Source: CAZCYE01 sp964502775 (lineage in GTDB: Bacteria; Actinomycetota; Acidimicrobiia; IMCC26256; PALSA-555). From it: DNA of 35,270 nt. Positions 1-7,696 of this stretch are shown one piece after another (position 1 is the first letter of the stretch; each line of letters opens with the position of its first letter). The position numbers and the translations under genes are program-made. The notes beneath the pieces were generated by a model. The model was not told where the DNA came from. It made no database searches and worked only from the letters and a program-made list of their open reading frames with translations. Location of the stretch: assembly GCA_964502775.1 (NCBI GenBank), contig CAZCYE010000004.1, positions 1-35,270 on the forward strand, in the 5' to 3' direction.

Positions 1-1
1 G

Positions 2-91
2 ATCGTCGGCCTCGCGATCACGATCGTGATCCTACGGATCACCTGGCAGGCGTGGGGCACCATCCGCACCGGCTCTACCCAGGCCACTTGA
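2..91 (+). CDS. C-terminal fragment of a membrane transporter, possibly a cation diffusion facilitator
   Basis: Only the last 29 codons are inside the window, ending at TGA 89-91; the 5' end lies upstream. The visible peptide begins with a hydrophobic stretch (IVGLAITIVILRI) that would form a membrane helix, followed by a short polar tail (TWQAWGTIR...). An IVGL-I-T helix followed closely by W-Q resembles the sixth helix of CDF-family cation transporters, which export divalent metals. That match is from memory and rests on few residues. If it is a CDF protein it lacks the usual cytoplasmic C-terminal domain. It converges on the PH-like gene, with 48 bp between the stops. Confidence 0.45.
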   Translation: MVGLAITIVILRITWQAWGTIRTGSTQAT

Positions 92-139
92 CGCGACTGA
101 GGGCTAGTTGTCTGGCTGTTCGTTGCCCGACCGCTCCGT

Positions 140-601
140 TCAACCAGTTCGTTGGGCGACGCCGCCGAGTGCCTCAACCAGCTCCTCGCCGCCCGCGTAC
201 GGATCGGGTCGCAGCTTGAAGGGCTCCCCGGCCCGGTCGAGCACGAGGACAGCCAGGCCCGTGCCAGTCACACGGGATGTCTTTGGTCGCCACTCTCTGA
301 CGTGAACCTGCTCACGAGGGAACTCACCTTCCACGGCGCGCGGCTGGGACTTTGAGAGGCCGAGGCGAAGGAAGATCACGCGCCGGTTCGTCACAACGAC
401 CGTGTAGGCGCGCATCCAGAGAAATTGGATGAGGCCGACGAGGGGGTACACGGGCGTCGTCAAGGCCTTGGCGAGTATGGCCACAATCTTCTCGTCCGGT
501 TGCAAGTGCGGCCTTAGGTACTCCTCGGCTTCACTCCTGAACCGGTCACGGGTAGCGCGTGCCGCCCGCTCGACTCGACTGAGCCCACCCTCATCGGCCA
601 T
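140..601 (-). CDS. Small PH-domain-like protein (YokE-like)
   Basis: This 153-residue protein has an N-terminal charged, probably helical part (about 1-45). A hydrophobic stretch follows (about 48-62, TPVYPLVGLIQFLW), and then a beta-rich half containing AYTVVVTNRRVIFL. The T-N-R-R-V/L-I pattern is characteristic of bacterial PH-like domains (bPH/YokE type), which bind lipids or proteins at the membrane. The exact role is unknown. The ATG at 599-601 is preferred over longer in-frame extensions because a TANNNT box (TACGAT) sits 8 nt upstream, fitting a leaderless start, and because homology-like sequence begins only after this point. It is divergent from the DUF4012 gene, with 75 bp between the starts. 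Confidence 0.6.
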   Translation of the reverse strand: MADEGGLSRVERAARATRDRFRSEAEEYLRPHLQPDEKIVAILAKALTTPVYPLVGLIQFLWMRAYTVVVTNRRVIFLRLGLSKSQPRAVEGEFPREQVHVREWRPKTSRVTGTGLAVLVLDRAGEPFKLRPDPYAGGEELVEALGGVAQRTG

Positions 602-609
602 CGGGCAGG

Positions 610-615
610 ATCGTA
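610..615 (-). promoter_or_regulatory. Candidate -10 box of the PH-like gene (leaderless)
   Basis: On the minus strand TACGAT matches TANNNT and ends 8 nt before the ATG at 601. No clear -35 is visible. The spacing would put the transcription start at or next to the start codon. Confidence 0.4.
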
Positions 616-664
616 CGCCAAAGCCGAGCGGCGGGTGCCCGAGTGCTGGGGACCCCCGCGCTCG

Positions 665-670
665 TACACT
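665..670 (+). promoter_or_regulatory. Candidate -10 box of the DUF4012 gene (leaderless)
   Basis: TACACT matches TANNNT and is followed by 6 nt (GCACCC) and then GTG at 677. There is no SD before the GTG. The same TACACT-CACCCGT arrangement precedes the cytidylyltransferase start on the minus strand near 19519. Confidence 0.5.
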
Positions 671-676
671 GCACCC

Positions 677-2458
677 GTGTCCCGGACGCGCTCGGACGTA
701 GGGAGTAGCACGCGGCACCGAGTCGCCCGGCGTGTGGTTCGTGTCCTGTTGTTGGTCGTCGTCGCGTGGGTCGTCAGTTCCGTGGTGCTTCTCTGGATCG
801 CCCGCGATCGGGCGATCGACGGGATCGAACGACTGGAGCGAGCTGCGGACCGCCTCTCCTCGGATGCCCTCCTGCGTGGGAAGGGGGAGGATGCGCTCCG
901 CGCTGCGGCGCGCGACTTCGACTCCGCTCACGATCTCGCGGGCCATGCGATCCTCGCTCCTTGGTCCGTGGTTCCCCTACTCGGACAGAACGCCGATTCG
1001 GTCGCGGTGCTCACGAGCGCTGCGGCGGATGTCGCGCGGATCGGCGAGCGCGCGTCGGCCGAGAGCCGCGACGTGCTACGGCAGTCCCCGGCGACCGGCG
1101 CGGCTCGCATCGCCATGCTCGACCAGCTCGAGGGCGTGCTTGACCGGGCGGACCGCCGTCTGGCGCGGCTCGACCTCGGGCCAGACTTCCTGCTCCTTCC
1201 GCCGTTGGCCGATGCTCGCGACCGGTTCCGGGAGCGCCTTCAGGAGCTGCGCCAAACCGTCGTCGATGCACGATCGCTCGCCGAGGGCGCGCAGCGCCTG
1301 CTCACCGGACCCCGACGGTATCTCGTGCTCGCGGCCAACAACGCAGAGATGCGGGCGGGATCGGGCATGCTTCTCTCGGCCGGGGTCGCCGAGTTCGCCG
1401 ATGGGCAGGTGACGGTCGGGCCCTTCGAGTCGACGACGCTCATCGATGTCCCGGCCGGCGCGGTAACACTTCAACCGGCGGTCGAGGAGCTGTGGGGCTG
1501 GCTCGATCCTGAGCAACACTTCTGGGCTCTCGCGACGACGCCACGGTTCGATGTGACCGCGTCGATCGCCGCAGAGATGTGGGAGGCGGCCAAAGGTCAG
1601 CGTGTCGACGGAGTACTCGTGGTCGACCCGGTGGCGCTGGGGGAGGTGCTCGACGCCCAAGGGCCCGTGACGGTCGGGCCGAGCACGCTCTCGGCCGGTG
1701 ACGTGGTGTCGTACCTCTTGCTCGAACAGTACGAGCTGCTCGGCCAGGGCGACGTGCTGACCTCGGCCTCTGAGCAGCAGGTCCGGCGCGACCAGCTGAG
1801 CGCGGTCGCCGGGACCGTCGTGAGCACCCTCTCGGACCGGCCATGGGAGAGCTCTCGGCTCGCGCAAGGACTCGGGCAGGCGGCGCGGGGGCGCCATGTG
1901 CTCGCCTGGGCTCGCGACCCAGTCGAGCAGCGCGCATGGGAGGCCGGCGGGATCGCGGGCGAGCTCGAGGACGCATCGCTCTCGGTATCGCTCATGAACT
2001 TCGGGGGCAACAAGCTCGACCAGTTCATGGCGGTGCGGGCCCGTCTGCGCGTGGTCGAAGACGGAGAGCAGTCGGTCGTCACCGTTCGCCTCAGGATCCG
2101 CAACGACGCCCCTCCGGGACTGCCCACGTACGTGGCGGGACCGCATCCCGACAGTGGGGTGGGCGAAGGCGTCTACCAGGGGATCGTTGCCGTCAACGTG
2201 CCCGGCGTGGCATCACTCCCCGAAGTCGACGGACCCGGCGAAACAGTGGTCGCCGGTATCGACGGGCCGACGAAGATCGTGGCCCAGGGGTACTTGCAGA
2301 TCGCCCGGGGTGAGGAGGCGACGGTGCGGGTGCGCTTCCGCCTTCCGGAGGGGAGCCGGGCCCTCGACGTCGAGCCGTCGGCCCGGGTTCCGCCGATCAC
2401 GTGGCGTCATGGCTCGGCCCGGTGGGAGGACCGGTCTCGCCACAGCGTGGAGTGGTGA
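677..2458 (+). CDS. DUF4012 domain-containing membrane protein
   Basis: The 593-residue protein has a basic N-terminus and one membrane helix (about 16-40, rich in V/L). A long extracytoplasmic region follows. The segment GPRRYLVLAANNAEMRAGSGM at roughly residues 212-232 and the following GPFEST are typical of DUF4012 proteins, whose biochemical role is not established. In actinobacteria this family commonly sits in exopolysaccharide loci, as here, next to the initiating sugar transferase. The GTG at 677 is chosen because it has a TANNNT box 6 nt upstream; an in-frame ATG at 635 would add 14 residues with no SD or homology. The stop is followed within 5 bp by the promoter of the LPXTG gene, so that gene is probably transcribed separately. 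An envelope role in polymer attachment or export is inference only. Confidence 0.75.
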   Translation: MSRTRSDVGSSTRHRVARRVVRVLLLVVVAWVVSSVVLLWIARDRAIDGIERLERAADRLSSDALLRGKGEDALRAAARDFDSAHDLAGHAILAPWSVVPLLGQNADSVAVLTSAAADVARIGERASAESRDVLRQSPATGAARIAMLDQLEGVLDRADRRLARLDLGPDFLLLPPLADARDRFRERLQELRQTVVDARSLAEGAQRLLTGPRRYLVLAANNAEMRAGSGMLLSAGVAEFADGQVTVGPFESTTLIDVPAGAVTLQPAVEELWGWLDPEQHFWALATTPRFDVTASIAAEMWEAAKGQRVDGVLVVDPVALGEVLDAQGPVTVGPSTLSAGDVVSYLLLEQYELLGQGDVLTSASEQQVRRDQLSAVAGTVVSTLSDRPWESSRLAQGLGQAARGRHVLAWARDPVEQRAWEAGGIAGELEDASLSVSLMNFGGNKLDQFMAVRARLRVVEDGEQSVVTVRLRIRNDAPPGLPTYVAGPHPDSGVGEGVYQGIVAVNVPGVASLPEVDGPGETVVAGIDGPTKIVAQGYLQIARGEEATVRVRFRLPEGSRALDVEPSARVPPITWRHGSARWEDRSRHSVEW

Positions 2459-2462
2459 AGCT

Positions 2463-2492
2463 TTGCTCAATAGCCACTCTAGGTGGTAGCTT
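2463..2492 (+). promoter_or_regulatory. Candidate promoter of the LPXTG gene
   Basis: A -35-like TTGCTC (2463-2468) and a -10 TAGCTT (2487-2492) are separated by 18 bp. This is the best two-box promoter seen in the window. Transcription would begin near 2499, leaving a leader of about 120 nt. The spacer carries AGCCACTCTAGGTGGT, an imperfect dyad that could be an operator. Confidence 0.45.
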
Positions 2493-2497
2493 GCCCG

Positions 2498-2608
2498 CTG
2501 CGGCGTCGCAGGCGCCGACGGTGGGGACCGCGGGCTGGAACGGGGCTCCCATGGGTTCGGGCACCCGTGCGTTGGGTAGTGGCTCACTGAGCGGCTACCC
2601 CGTTGGGG
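2498..2608 (+). promoter_or_regulatory. Structured 5' leader with possible SD sequestration
   Basis: Several hairpins can be drawn by hand. CTGCG pairs with CGCAG (2498-2502/2507-2511). ATGGGT pairs with ACCCGT with one G-U (2551-2556/2563-2568). GGGTAG pairs with CTACCC (2574-2579/2595-2600), with an inner GCTC/GAGC stem (2582-2585/2589-2592). CCCC at 2598-2601 can instead pair with GGGG at 2605-2608, immediately next to or overlapping the SD GGGGAGGGGAGG. The last two pairings are mutually exclusive, so they could act as a switch on translation. No known riboswitch class was recognised. Confidence 0.4.
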
Positions 2609-2622
2609 AGGGGAGGCAGAAG

Positions 2623-2922
2623 ATGGGCTTGCGACCTGTGCGACTGGGCTGTCGGCTGCTCGCGTCGGTGGGGGCGATCTCAGCGGTGGTATTGCTACCG
2701 GCGGCGGCATGGGCTCAGAGCGACTATCCAACTCCGAGTACTACCCCGCCAAGCACCGATTGCGTACTCGACGAATCTGGTGCCGAGGTGTGCGGAACGG
2801 CGGCAACACGCCTGCCCGCTACCGGCACCAACATTGAGGCGATCGCCGCGATCGGTGCCGCGACCACGGTAGGCGGTCTGGCGCTCGTGGCTCTCGGCCG
2901 CCGGGCTCGGGCCAACACCTGA
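2623..2922 (+). CDS. Small secreted LPXTG-motif protein
   Basis: This 99-residue protein has a signal peptide (basic n-region MGLRPVRLGCR, hydrophobic core 12-28, cleavage likely after AWA at about 31). A short mature segment is rich in T/P/S and carries two cysteines (47 and 57). LPATG lies at 64-68, followed by a hydrophobic helix (71-91) and a basic RRAR tail. This is the classic layout of a sortase substrate anchored to peptidoglycan or pili. No sortase is in the window. The ATG has a very strong SD (GGGGAGGGGAGG, 6 nt upstream). The mature part is only about 33 residues, so it could be a small surface stub or an attachment point more than an enzyme. A link to the polysaccharide made by its neighbours is inference. 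Confidence 0.7.
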   Translation: MGLRPVRLGCRLLASVGAISAVVLLPAAAWAQSDYPTPSTTPPSTDCVLDESGAEVCGTAATRLPATGTNIEAIAAIGAATTVGGLALVALGRRARANT

Positions 2923-2939
2923 GCGCATTCGCCAGAGCC

Positions 2940-4499
2940 ATGGTCGCCACCCAGGACTTCGAGGTTGAACGCGGCGTCGCGACGGCTGACCAGTATCAGT
3001 TGGAACCGCGTCTCCTACGGCCGCGCCTGGTTGTGGACAACGCTTTTCCCCGGGCCGAGACGCGGTGGCTGCGTTGGCTCCTGGTTGGCGTCGACACCTT
3101 CGGCATCGCCTTCGGTTGGGGAGCCAGCGTGCTCGTGGGCTCTCGGGCGGCGGTGGGTACCTCGATGGTCGCCTTCGCCACGGGCCTCATCGTCACCATC
3201 GCCGCGATCGCGCTCCAGCGGCTGTACCTCGCACGCGTCTCTTGCGTGCGCAGCGTGGAGCTCGAGCGGCTCGCGCATGCGGCCGTCGCGGGAGCCTTCG
3301 CCGTATATGGCACGAGCGGCGCCATCGGATCCGGGGTGTCGGCGCTCGATGCCAGCGCCGCGGGAGCCCTCACATTCCTGCTTCTTGCCACTGGACGCTC
3401 GTTCTACGACGCGTGGTTGAAGATCGCCCGTTCGCGGGGCAGATTTCTAAGGAGCATGGTGGTGGTCGGCGCGAATGCGGAGGGCGCGCATCTCGTTCGT
3501 CTGCTCGATGTCCACCCCGAGCTCGGCTTCCGCGTTCGCGGCATCATTGGTCGCGCGGACGGGCACGAGAGACCGGACGGCGTCCCCGTGGTCGGCGAGG
3601 TGGCCCAGGTCGTCGACGCGGTACGCAGTACGGGCGCGACCGGCGTGATGATCGCTTCGAGCGCGCTCACAGCTCAGGAGCTGAACACTGTGACTCGCGA
3701 GCTGCTCCTCGAGGGCGTGCATGTTCACGTTTCGATCGGACTCAAGGGGATCTCCACCCAGCGGCTGCGCCCGTTGCCGTTCGCCCGTGAACCGCTCTTC
3801 TACGTAGAGCGGTTAGCTCTGTCGCGTTGGCAGGCGACACTCAAGCGCGCGATCGATCTAGCGCTCGCAGTGACAGTCGCGGTCCTGACGCTACCGTTGC
3901 TCATCGTTACCGCGCTCGCGATCAAGCTCGAGGACCGCGGCCGGGTGTTCTTCCTCCAGGAGCGGGTGGGGCGCGATGGGCGTCATTTCACGATGTGGAA
4001 GTTCCGTACGATGGCGCCCGATGCCGACGCGCGCGCGGGTGAGCTATGCGCACACAACAACCGCTCCGGCGGGCCGCTGTTCAAGATGGACGACGACCCT
4101 CGCCAAACACGGGTCGGACGGGTGCTCGAGACGCTCAGCATCGATGAGCTGCCGCAGTTGTGGAATGTACTCCGGGGCAACATGAGCCTCGTGGGGCCCC
4201 GTCCTGGGCTTCCCGAGGAGATCGAGCAATTTGAGGAGGAGCTGCTCGTCCGCCTCAGTGTGCCGCCGGGCGTGACTGGTCTCTGGCAGGCGGAAGCTCG
4301 TGACAATCCACGCTTTGATGCTTACTGCCGGCTCGACCTGTTTTATGTGGAGAACTGGTCGCTGGCGTTCGATCTCTCGATCATCCTCGCGACCTTGCGG
4401 TCGCTCGTCGTGCGCGTGGTGCACTCGATCTGGCGGCATCCAGCCTCCGGCGCGCGGGCAGGCGCGACCGGCAGTCGTCCTGAGACAACGAGCGCGTAA
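2940..4499 (+). CDS. Exopolysaccharide biosynthesis polyprenyl glycosylphosphotransferase
   Basis: This 519-residue enzyme transfers a sugar-1-phosphate from a nucleotide sugar to undecaprenyl phosphate, starting each repeat unit at the inner membrane. It has hydrophobic helices at about 47-67, 78-98, 112-130 and 138-152. A Rossmann-like CoA-binding-type region follows (VVVGANAEGAHL near 173-185, so PF13727-like). A final helix (about 308-328) leads into the bacterial sugar transferase domain (PF02397), which carries KFRTM (354-358), DELPQLWNVL (402-411) and SLVGPRP (416-422). The length is usual for the WbaP/CpsE-like class. The stop overlaps the next start (TAATG at 4497-4501), so it is cotranslated with the WecB-like gene. 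The ATG lacks a clear SD and lies 17 bp after the LPXTG gene. The sugar specificity cannot be read from the sequence. Confidence 0.9.
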   Translation: MVATQDFEVERGVATADQYQLEPRLLRPRLVVDNAFPRAETRWLRWLLVGVDTFGIAFGWGASVLVGSRAAVGTSMVAFATGLIVTIAAIALQRLYLARVSCVRSVELERLAHAAVAGAFAVYGTSGAIGSGVSALDASAAGALTFLLLATGRSFYDAWLKIARSRGRFLRSMVVVGANAEGAHLVRLLDVHPELGFRVRGIIGRADGHERPDGVPVVGEVAQVVDAVRSTGATGVMIASSALTAQELNTVTRELLLEGVHVHVSIGLKGISTQRLRPLPFAREPLFYVERLALSRWQATLKRAIDLALAVTVAVLTLPLLIVTALAIKLEDRGRVFFLQERVGRDGRHFTMWKFRTMAPDADARAGELCAHNNRSGGPLFKMDDDPRQTRVGRVLETLSIDELPQLWNVLRGNMSLVGPRPGLPEEIEQFEEELLVRLSVPPGVTGLWQAEARDNPRFDAYCRLDLFYVENWSLAFDLSIILATLRSLVVRVVHSIWRHPASGARAGATGSRPETTSA

Positions 4500-5350
4500 T
4501 GGCGGCACGCAGTGCCGCTCTGGACGCTCGAACGCGCGACGGGAGCGCCGGTCCGGACGTTTGGCCACTCACACGGGTCACGATCGGTGGGATGGCGTGT
4601 GACCTCGTCGAACGGGCGGACGCCGAGGTTCTCTTACGCGAGGCCGTTGCCGGAAGGATGCGCTTCCCGCTGCTCCTCGCTTCCGTGAACCTCCAGAAGG
4701 TGTTCCAGTTCGGCCGCGGCCGCCCTGCGGAGGGGTTCTTCGACAGGGCTCGTCATGGTGAGCGGTGGTTGGCACTGGTCGACGGCGCGCCGGTCGCCGC
4801 GCAGGCCCGCCGGCTCACGGGCCGGGTGTGGCCGCGTCTCGCCGGGTCTGATCTGCTGCCGTGGATGCTCGACGCCGCGGCGGAGGCCGGCGCCCGGGTT
4901 GGGTTCGTCGGTGGGCAGGAGTCGACCCATGAGCGCTTCCGCCGATTGCAGCCGCACCGCTGGCCCGACCTGCAGGTGTCGGGTGCTTGGCCCGTCCCGG
5001 CCGCCGAGATCGTGGCGCAAAGCAGCGCGATTGCACGCGAGGTGGCCGCCTCGCGTACGGACGTGCTCTTCGCGGCGCTGACCCCGCACGGAGAGGCGTG
5101 GCTCGACGAGTGGGTGGATGACAGCGGGGTGAGGGTTGGAGCGGCTTTCGGTGCCGCTCTCGAGATGCTCGTGGGCGAACGGCGGCGCTCCCCAATCTGG
5201 ATGCGCCGGCTGGGCCTGGAGTGGTTGTGGCGATTCGTCCACGAACCAAGGCGGCTCGGGCGCCGCTACCTTCTGGACGGCCCGCGCGCGTACGCGCTTG
5301 TCCGCCGCGCGTCGAGCCGGGGTCCAGGCGCGCACGTGGTAACGCGGTGA
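4499..5350 (+). CDS. WecB/TagA/CpsF family glycosyltransferase
   Basis: The 283-residue protein belongs to the GT26 (WecG/TagA/CpsF) family, which adds the second sugar to an undecaprenyl-diphosphate-linked primer at the cytoplasmic face. Family signatures seen are VNLQKVFQFGR near 60-70, ALVDGAPV with a hydrophobic pocket near 85-92, VGFVGGQEST (about 134-143), a central DVLFAALTPHGEAW (about 188-201) and the C-terminal GLEWLWRFVHEPRRLGRRY (238-256), the usual end of the PF03808 domain. The start overlaps the preceding stop by one base, tying it to the initiating transferase, as expected for an enzyme acting on that product. About 30 extra N-terminal residues precede the domain. Confidence 0.85.
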   Translation: MAARSAALDARTRDGSAGPDVWPLTRVTIGGMACDLVERADAEVLLREAVAGRMRFPLLLASVNLQKVFQFGRGRPAEGFFDRARHGERWLALVDGAPVAAQARRLTGRVWPRLAGSDLLPWMLDAAAEAGARVGFVGGQESTHERFRRLQPHRWPDLQVSGAWPVPAAEIVAQSSAIAREVAASRTDVLFAALTPHGEAWLDEWVDDSGVRVGAAFGAALEMLVGERRRSPIWMRRLGLEWLWRFVHEPRRLGRRYLLDGPRAYALVRRASSRGPGAHVVTR

Positions 5351-5414
5351 TGCCGGCGTAAGGCACGCCCGCGCTGGCGGCCCCCCTTCATGGACGATCT
5401 TGTGCGCTGGGGAT

Positions 5415-5420
5415 TATCGT
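5415..5420 (+). promoter_or_regulatory. Candidate -10 box of GT4 gene 5428 (leaderless)
   Basis: TATCGT matches TANNNT and ends 7 nt before GTG 5428. No SD and no clear -35 are visible. Confidence 0.4.
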
Positions 5421-5427
5421 CACCCGC

Positions 5428-6576
5428 GTGCGTCGTATAGGGATTGTGCACCAGTACGACCCGCGTCAGCTCGTTCCCGGCGGAATCGACACATTGATCG
5501 ATGGGATCATCCGGTACGCGCCGCTGGGATACACCCCGGTCGTCATCGGAGCTGACCGATGCGGTGATGGAGCCACTGCGCTCGGCGAGTTGATTTGGCT
5601 CGATGTCGGCGGTAGGGATGTGGGATTCCTCCCGGTGACGAGGCTTGGCGCCACTGGCCGCGTTGGTCGTGTCCCGGAGACGTTGAAGCTCGCGGTCGGC
5701 CTTGCCCAGTTCCGTCAGGCCGTTCGTGAGGCAGTCGACGAGCTCCAGGTGCATCGACCCGACACGGGCCTCGTGACGAGCAGGCTCTTCCCCGGCCTTT
5801 CCCGGGTGCAATGCGTGCACGGACCACCCCACGCGCTCCAGCACCGTCCCGCCTCGTACCTGACTCATCTGCGGTGGCTGATGCCTGCGGTCGATCGTGG
5901 CGCCGTGCGTCGAGCGGCTTGGACATTCGTCTTCAGCCGCGCCGGGGCTGAACGACTGCGGGCCGTGAGCCCGAATGTCTCGAACGTCACGTCTTGGTAC
6001 GACCCCGCAGTCACCAGGACGCGGTTGGCGCCCCGGCGGGACGGTCTGATCCGCGCGTTGTGGGTCGGCCGCCTCGTACCGGAGAAGGACCCGATGCTGG
6101 CCGTAGGGGCGTTGCGCGCGTTCGTGAGCGGGACGCCAGGACCCGCAGCCTCGGAGGCGACGATCGCCGGTAACGGCGTCATGCTGGCTCAGGTTCAGGA
6201 TGCGATCGCCGACGAGCCCCGCATCCGGTGCCCCGGCCCGATGGACCGTGACGAAGTCGCGGAGGCCATGGCCGACGCCGACGTGGTGCTCCTGACGTCG
6301 GCGGGAACCTCGGAGGACGCCTTCGAGGGCAGCCCCACCACGATGTGGGAGGCCCTGGCCGCCGGAACCCCCGTCGTCTGCACGGAGGGGAGCGACTCGG
6401 ACCTACGGATCGTCGACGGCATGAACGGCTACCGGGTGCGCGAGCGATCCGCACAGGGGCTGGCGTCCGCGATGAACTCCGCGCTCGGTCTCTCCCGCGC
6501 CGAGTGCGCTCGCTCCGTTGCCGACCTTGCCGCGCCCTCGATCGTGCCGAGGCTCTTCGAATCAGCGGCGCGCTGA
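5428..6576 (+). CDS. Glycosyltransferase family 4 protein
   Basis: This 382-residue protein has the GT-B layout. The N-terminal half begins MRRIGIVHQYDPR and contains GGIDTLIDGII, the usual glycine-rich acceptor-side loop. The C-terminal half holds ALWVGRLVPEKDP (about 211-223), the donor-binding G-R-L-x-x-E-K motif, and the retaining GT4 E-x7-E region in EGSPTTMWEALAAGTPVV. It should add a sugar to the growing lipid-linked repeat unit, but donor and acceptor are unknown. The GTG at 5428 is supported by the TANNNT box 7 nt upstream and because the domain begins at once. It lies 77 bp after the WecB-like gene and converges with the minus-strand GT4 gene, with only 7 bp between the stops. Confidence 0.85.
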   Translation: MRRIGIVHQYDPRQLVPGGIDTLIDGIIRYAPLGYTPVVIGADRCGDGATALGELIWLDVGGRDVGFLPVTRLGATGRVGRVPETLKLAVGLAQFRQAVREAVDELQVHRPDTGLVTSRLFPGLSRVQCVHGPPHALQHRPASYLTHLRWLMPAVDRGAVRRAAWTFVFSRAGAERLRAVSPNVSNVTSWYDPAVTRTRLAPRRDGLIRALWVGRLVPEKDPMLAVGALRAFVSGTPGPAASEATIAGNGVMLAQVQDAIADEPRIRCPGPMDRDEVAEAMADADVVLLTSAGTSEDAFEGSPTTMWEALAAGTPVVCTEGSDSDLRIVDGMNGYRVRERSAQGLASAMNSALGLSRAECARSVADLAAPSIVPRLFESAAR

Positions 6577-6583
6577 CCGATGG

Positions 6584-7696
6584 TCAGTCGTGCCCGGTGA
6601 GCGGACCCCTTCCGCGCTCGCGGTGGGCGCGGCCCACGAGGTCCTGGTACAGCGACGCGAACGCAGGGGCACGCGACGCCCAGGACAAGCTTCGGACCCG
6701 GTCGATCGCTCGCGTGCGATCGTATGTCTTGCGGGCCGAACGCACCGCGGCTACCACCGCAGGCGAGTCTCCGAAGTCGACGAGTCGAACGTCGGTACCG
6801 GTGGAGATCGAGCGATACGGGGCGATATCCGCCGCGACCACGGGACGGCCCGTTGCCATCGCCTCGACCAAGGTGATCCCGAACCCCTCGGCCAGGCTTG
6901 GCAGCACGATCACCGAGCTCGCCTGGATCTCTTCGAGCAGAGACGCCTGCTCGAGCCCGCCGGTGAAGCGGGCCGGCAGCCCTCCGAACTCGCGACGCAG
7001 CCGGCGCAGGTCACGGGAGGCGCCCGAACCAACCACCACGAGCTGCAGCGCGCGGTCGAGCCGCAATGCGTCCGCCAATCGCTCGATCGCCTTGTTTCGC
7101 GCGAGCCGGCCGAAGTACAGGAGAGGGCCGTCAGGCCGGTGGCGTGAAGCGGCGAGCTGGAGAAAGGGCTCGACCTCAACCGGGTTCTCGAGAACGCGCA
7201 CATTGGGGAGGCTGGCAACCGCATCGAGATCGGTTTCCGAGCTCGCGACCACGGCGTCCAACGAGCGCAGTGTCGGCAGGTACACGGCCCACCACGCGAG
7301 GCGCTTGATGGCCCGATATCGCCCGGTGTGGAAGATCAACCCGTGCGTGGAGAGCAGCGACGGCTTCGAGCGCAGCTCCGGTACTCGTCGGCGCAGGTCG
7401 AGGCCGAAGCGCAGGTCGTGGTGATGCACGAGGTCCGCCCACTCGAGCGCGGCGCGCAGCTCCCCGCCGATACGCCCGACGAACTGGAGACGCTCGGGTC
7501 CGAACGACCGCACCCGCAGCACCGGCATACGGGCTTCGGGACCGAAGCTGTCGGCAACCCGATCGGAGCACACGACGCGCGAATGGATGCCCCATGGCTC
7601 GAGGTGGGCGGCGAGGGCCGCGATGAAGCTCTCGGTTCCGCCGACGGTCGGGTGGAAGTTGCGGGAGAGATGAACGACGTTCAGCGCGCGGCTCAG
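6584..7696 (-). CDS. Glycosyltransferase family 4 protein, possible CTG start
   Basis: This GT-B glycosyltransferase starts with LNVVHLSRNFHPTVGGTESF, the standard GT4 N-terminus with a glycine-rich GG-T-E loop. The C-terminal half contains LLYFGRLARNKAIERL (donor-site G-R-L-x-x-x-K) and LAEGFGITLVEAMATGRPVV, the E-x7-E motif. From the chosen start it has 370 residues, normal for the family. In this frame there is no ATG, GTG or TTG between the ATG at 7822 and the conserved domain. That ATG would add 42 residues read entirely through the end of the Wzz-like gene. A CTG at 7696-7694 overlaps the Wzz-like TGA as CTGA, the analogue of the usual ATGA coupling, and is taken as the start. Another CTG follows four codons later. 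The function as a repeat-unit transferase is secure; the start is not. Confidence 0.8.
   Translation of the reverse strand: MSRALNVVHLSRNFHPTVGGTESFIAALAAHLEPWGIHSRVVCSDRVADSFGPEARMPVLRVRSFGPERLQFVGRIGGELRAALEWADLVHHHDLRFGLDLRRRVPELRSKPSLLSTHGLIFHTGRYRAIKRLAWWAVYLPTLRSLDAVVASSETDLDAVASLPNVRVLENPVEVEPFLQLAASRHRPDGPLLYFGRLARNKAIERLADALRLDRALQLVVVGSGASRDLRRLRREFGGLPARFTGGLEQASLLEEIQASSVIVLPSLAEGFGITLVEAMATGRPVVAADIAPYRSISTGTDVRLVDFGDSPAVVAAVRSARKTYDRTRAIDRVRSLSWASRAPAFASLYQDLVGRAHRERGRGPLTGHD

Noticed and set aside
1076..2146. Long minus-strand open frames opposite the DUF4012 gene
   Set aside because: Arginine- and proline-rich composition with no domain, lying fully opposite a well-supported gene; typical of shadows in GC-rich DNA.
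2472..2584. Long-range RNA stem AGCCACT (2472-2478) with AGTGGCT (2578-2584)
   Set aside because: The left arm lies between the proposed -35 and -10 boxes, so it would not be in the transcript if that promoter is right; kept only as a possible DNA operator.
2459..2622. Leader as a c-di-GMP, c-di-AMP or cobalamin riboswitch
   Set aside because: The conserved core sequences of these classes as I know them are absent, so only an unclassified structure is claimed.
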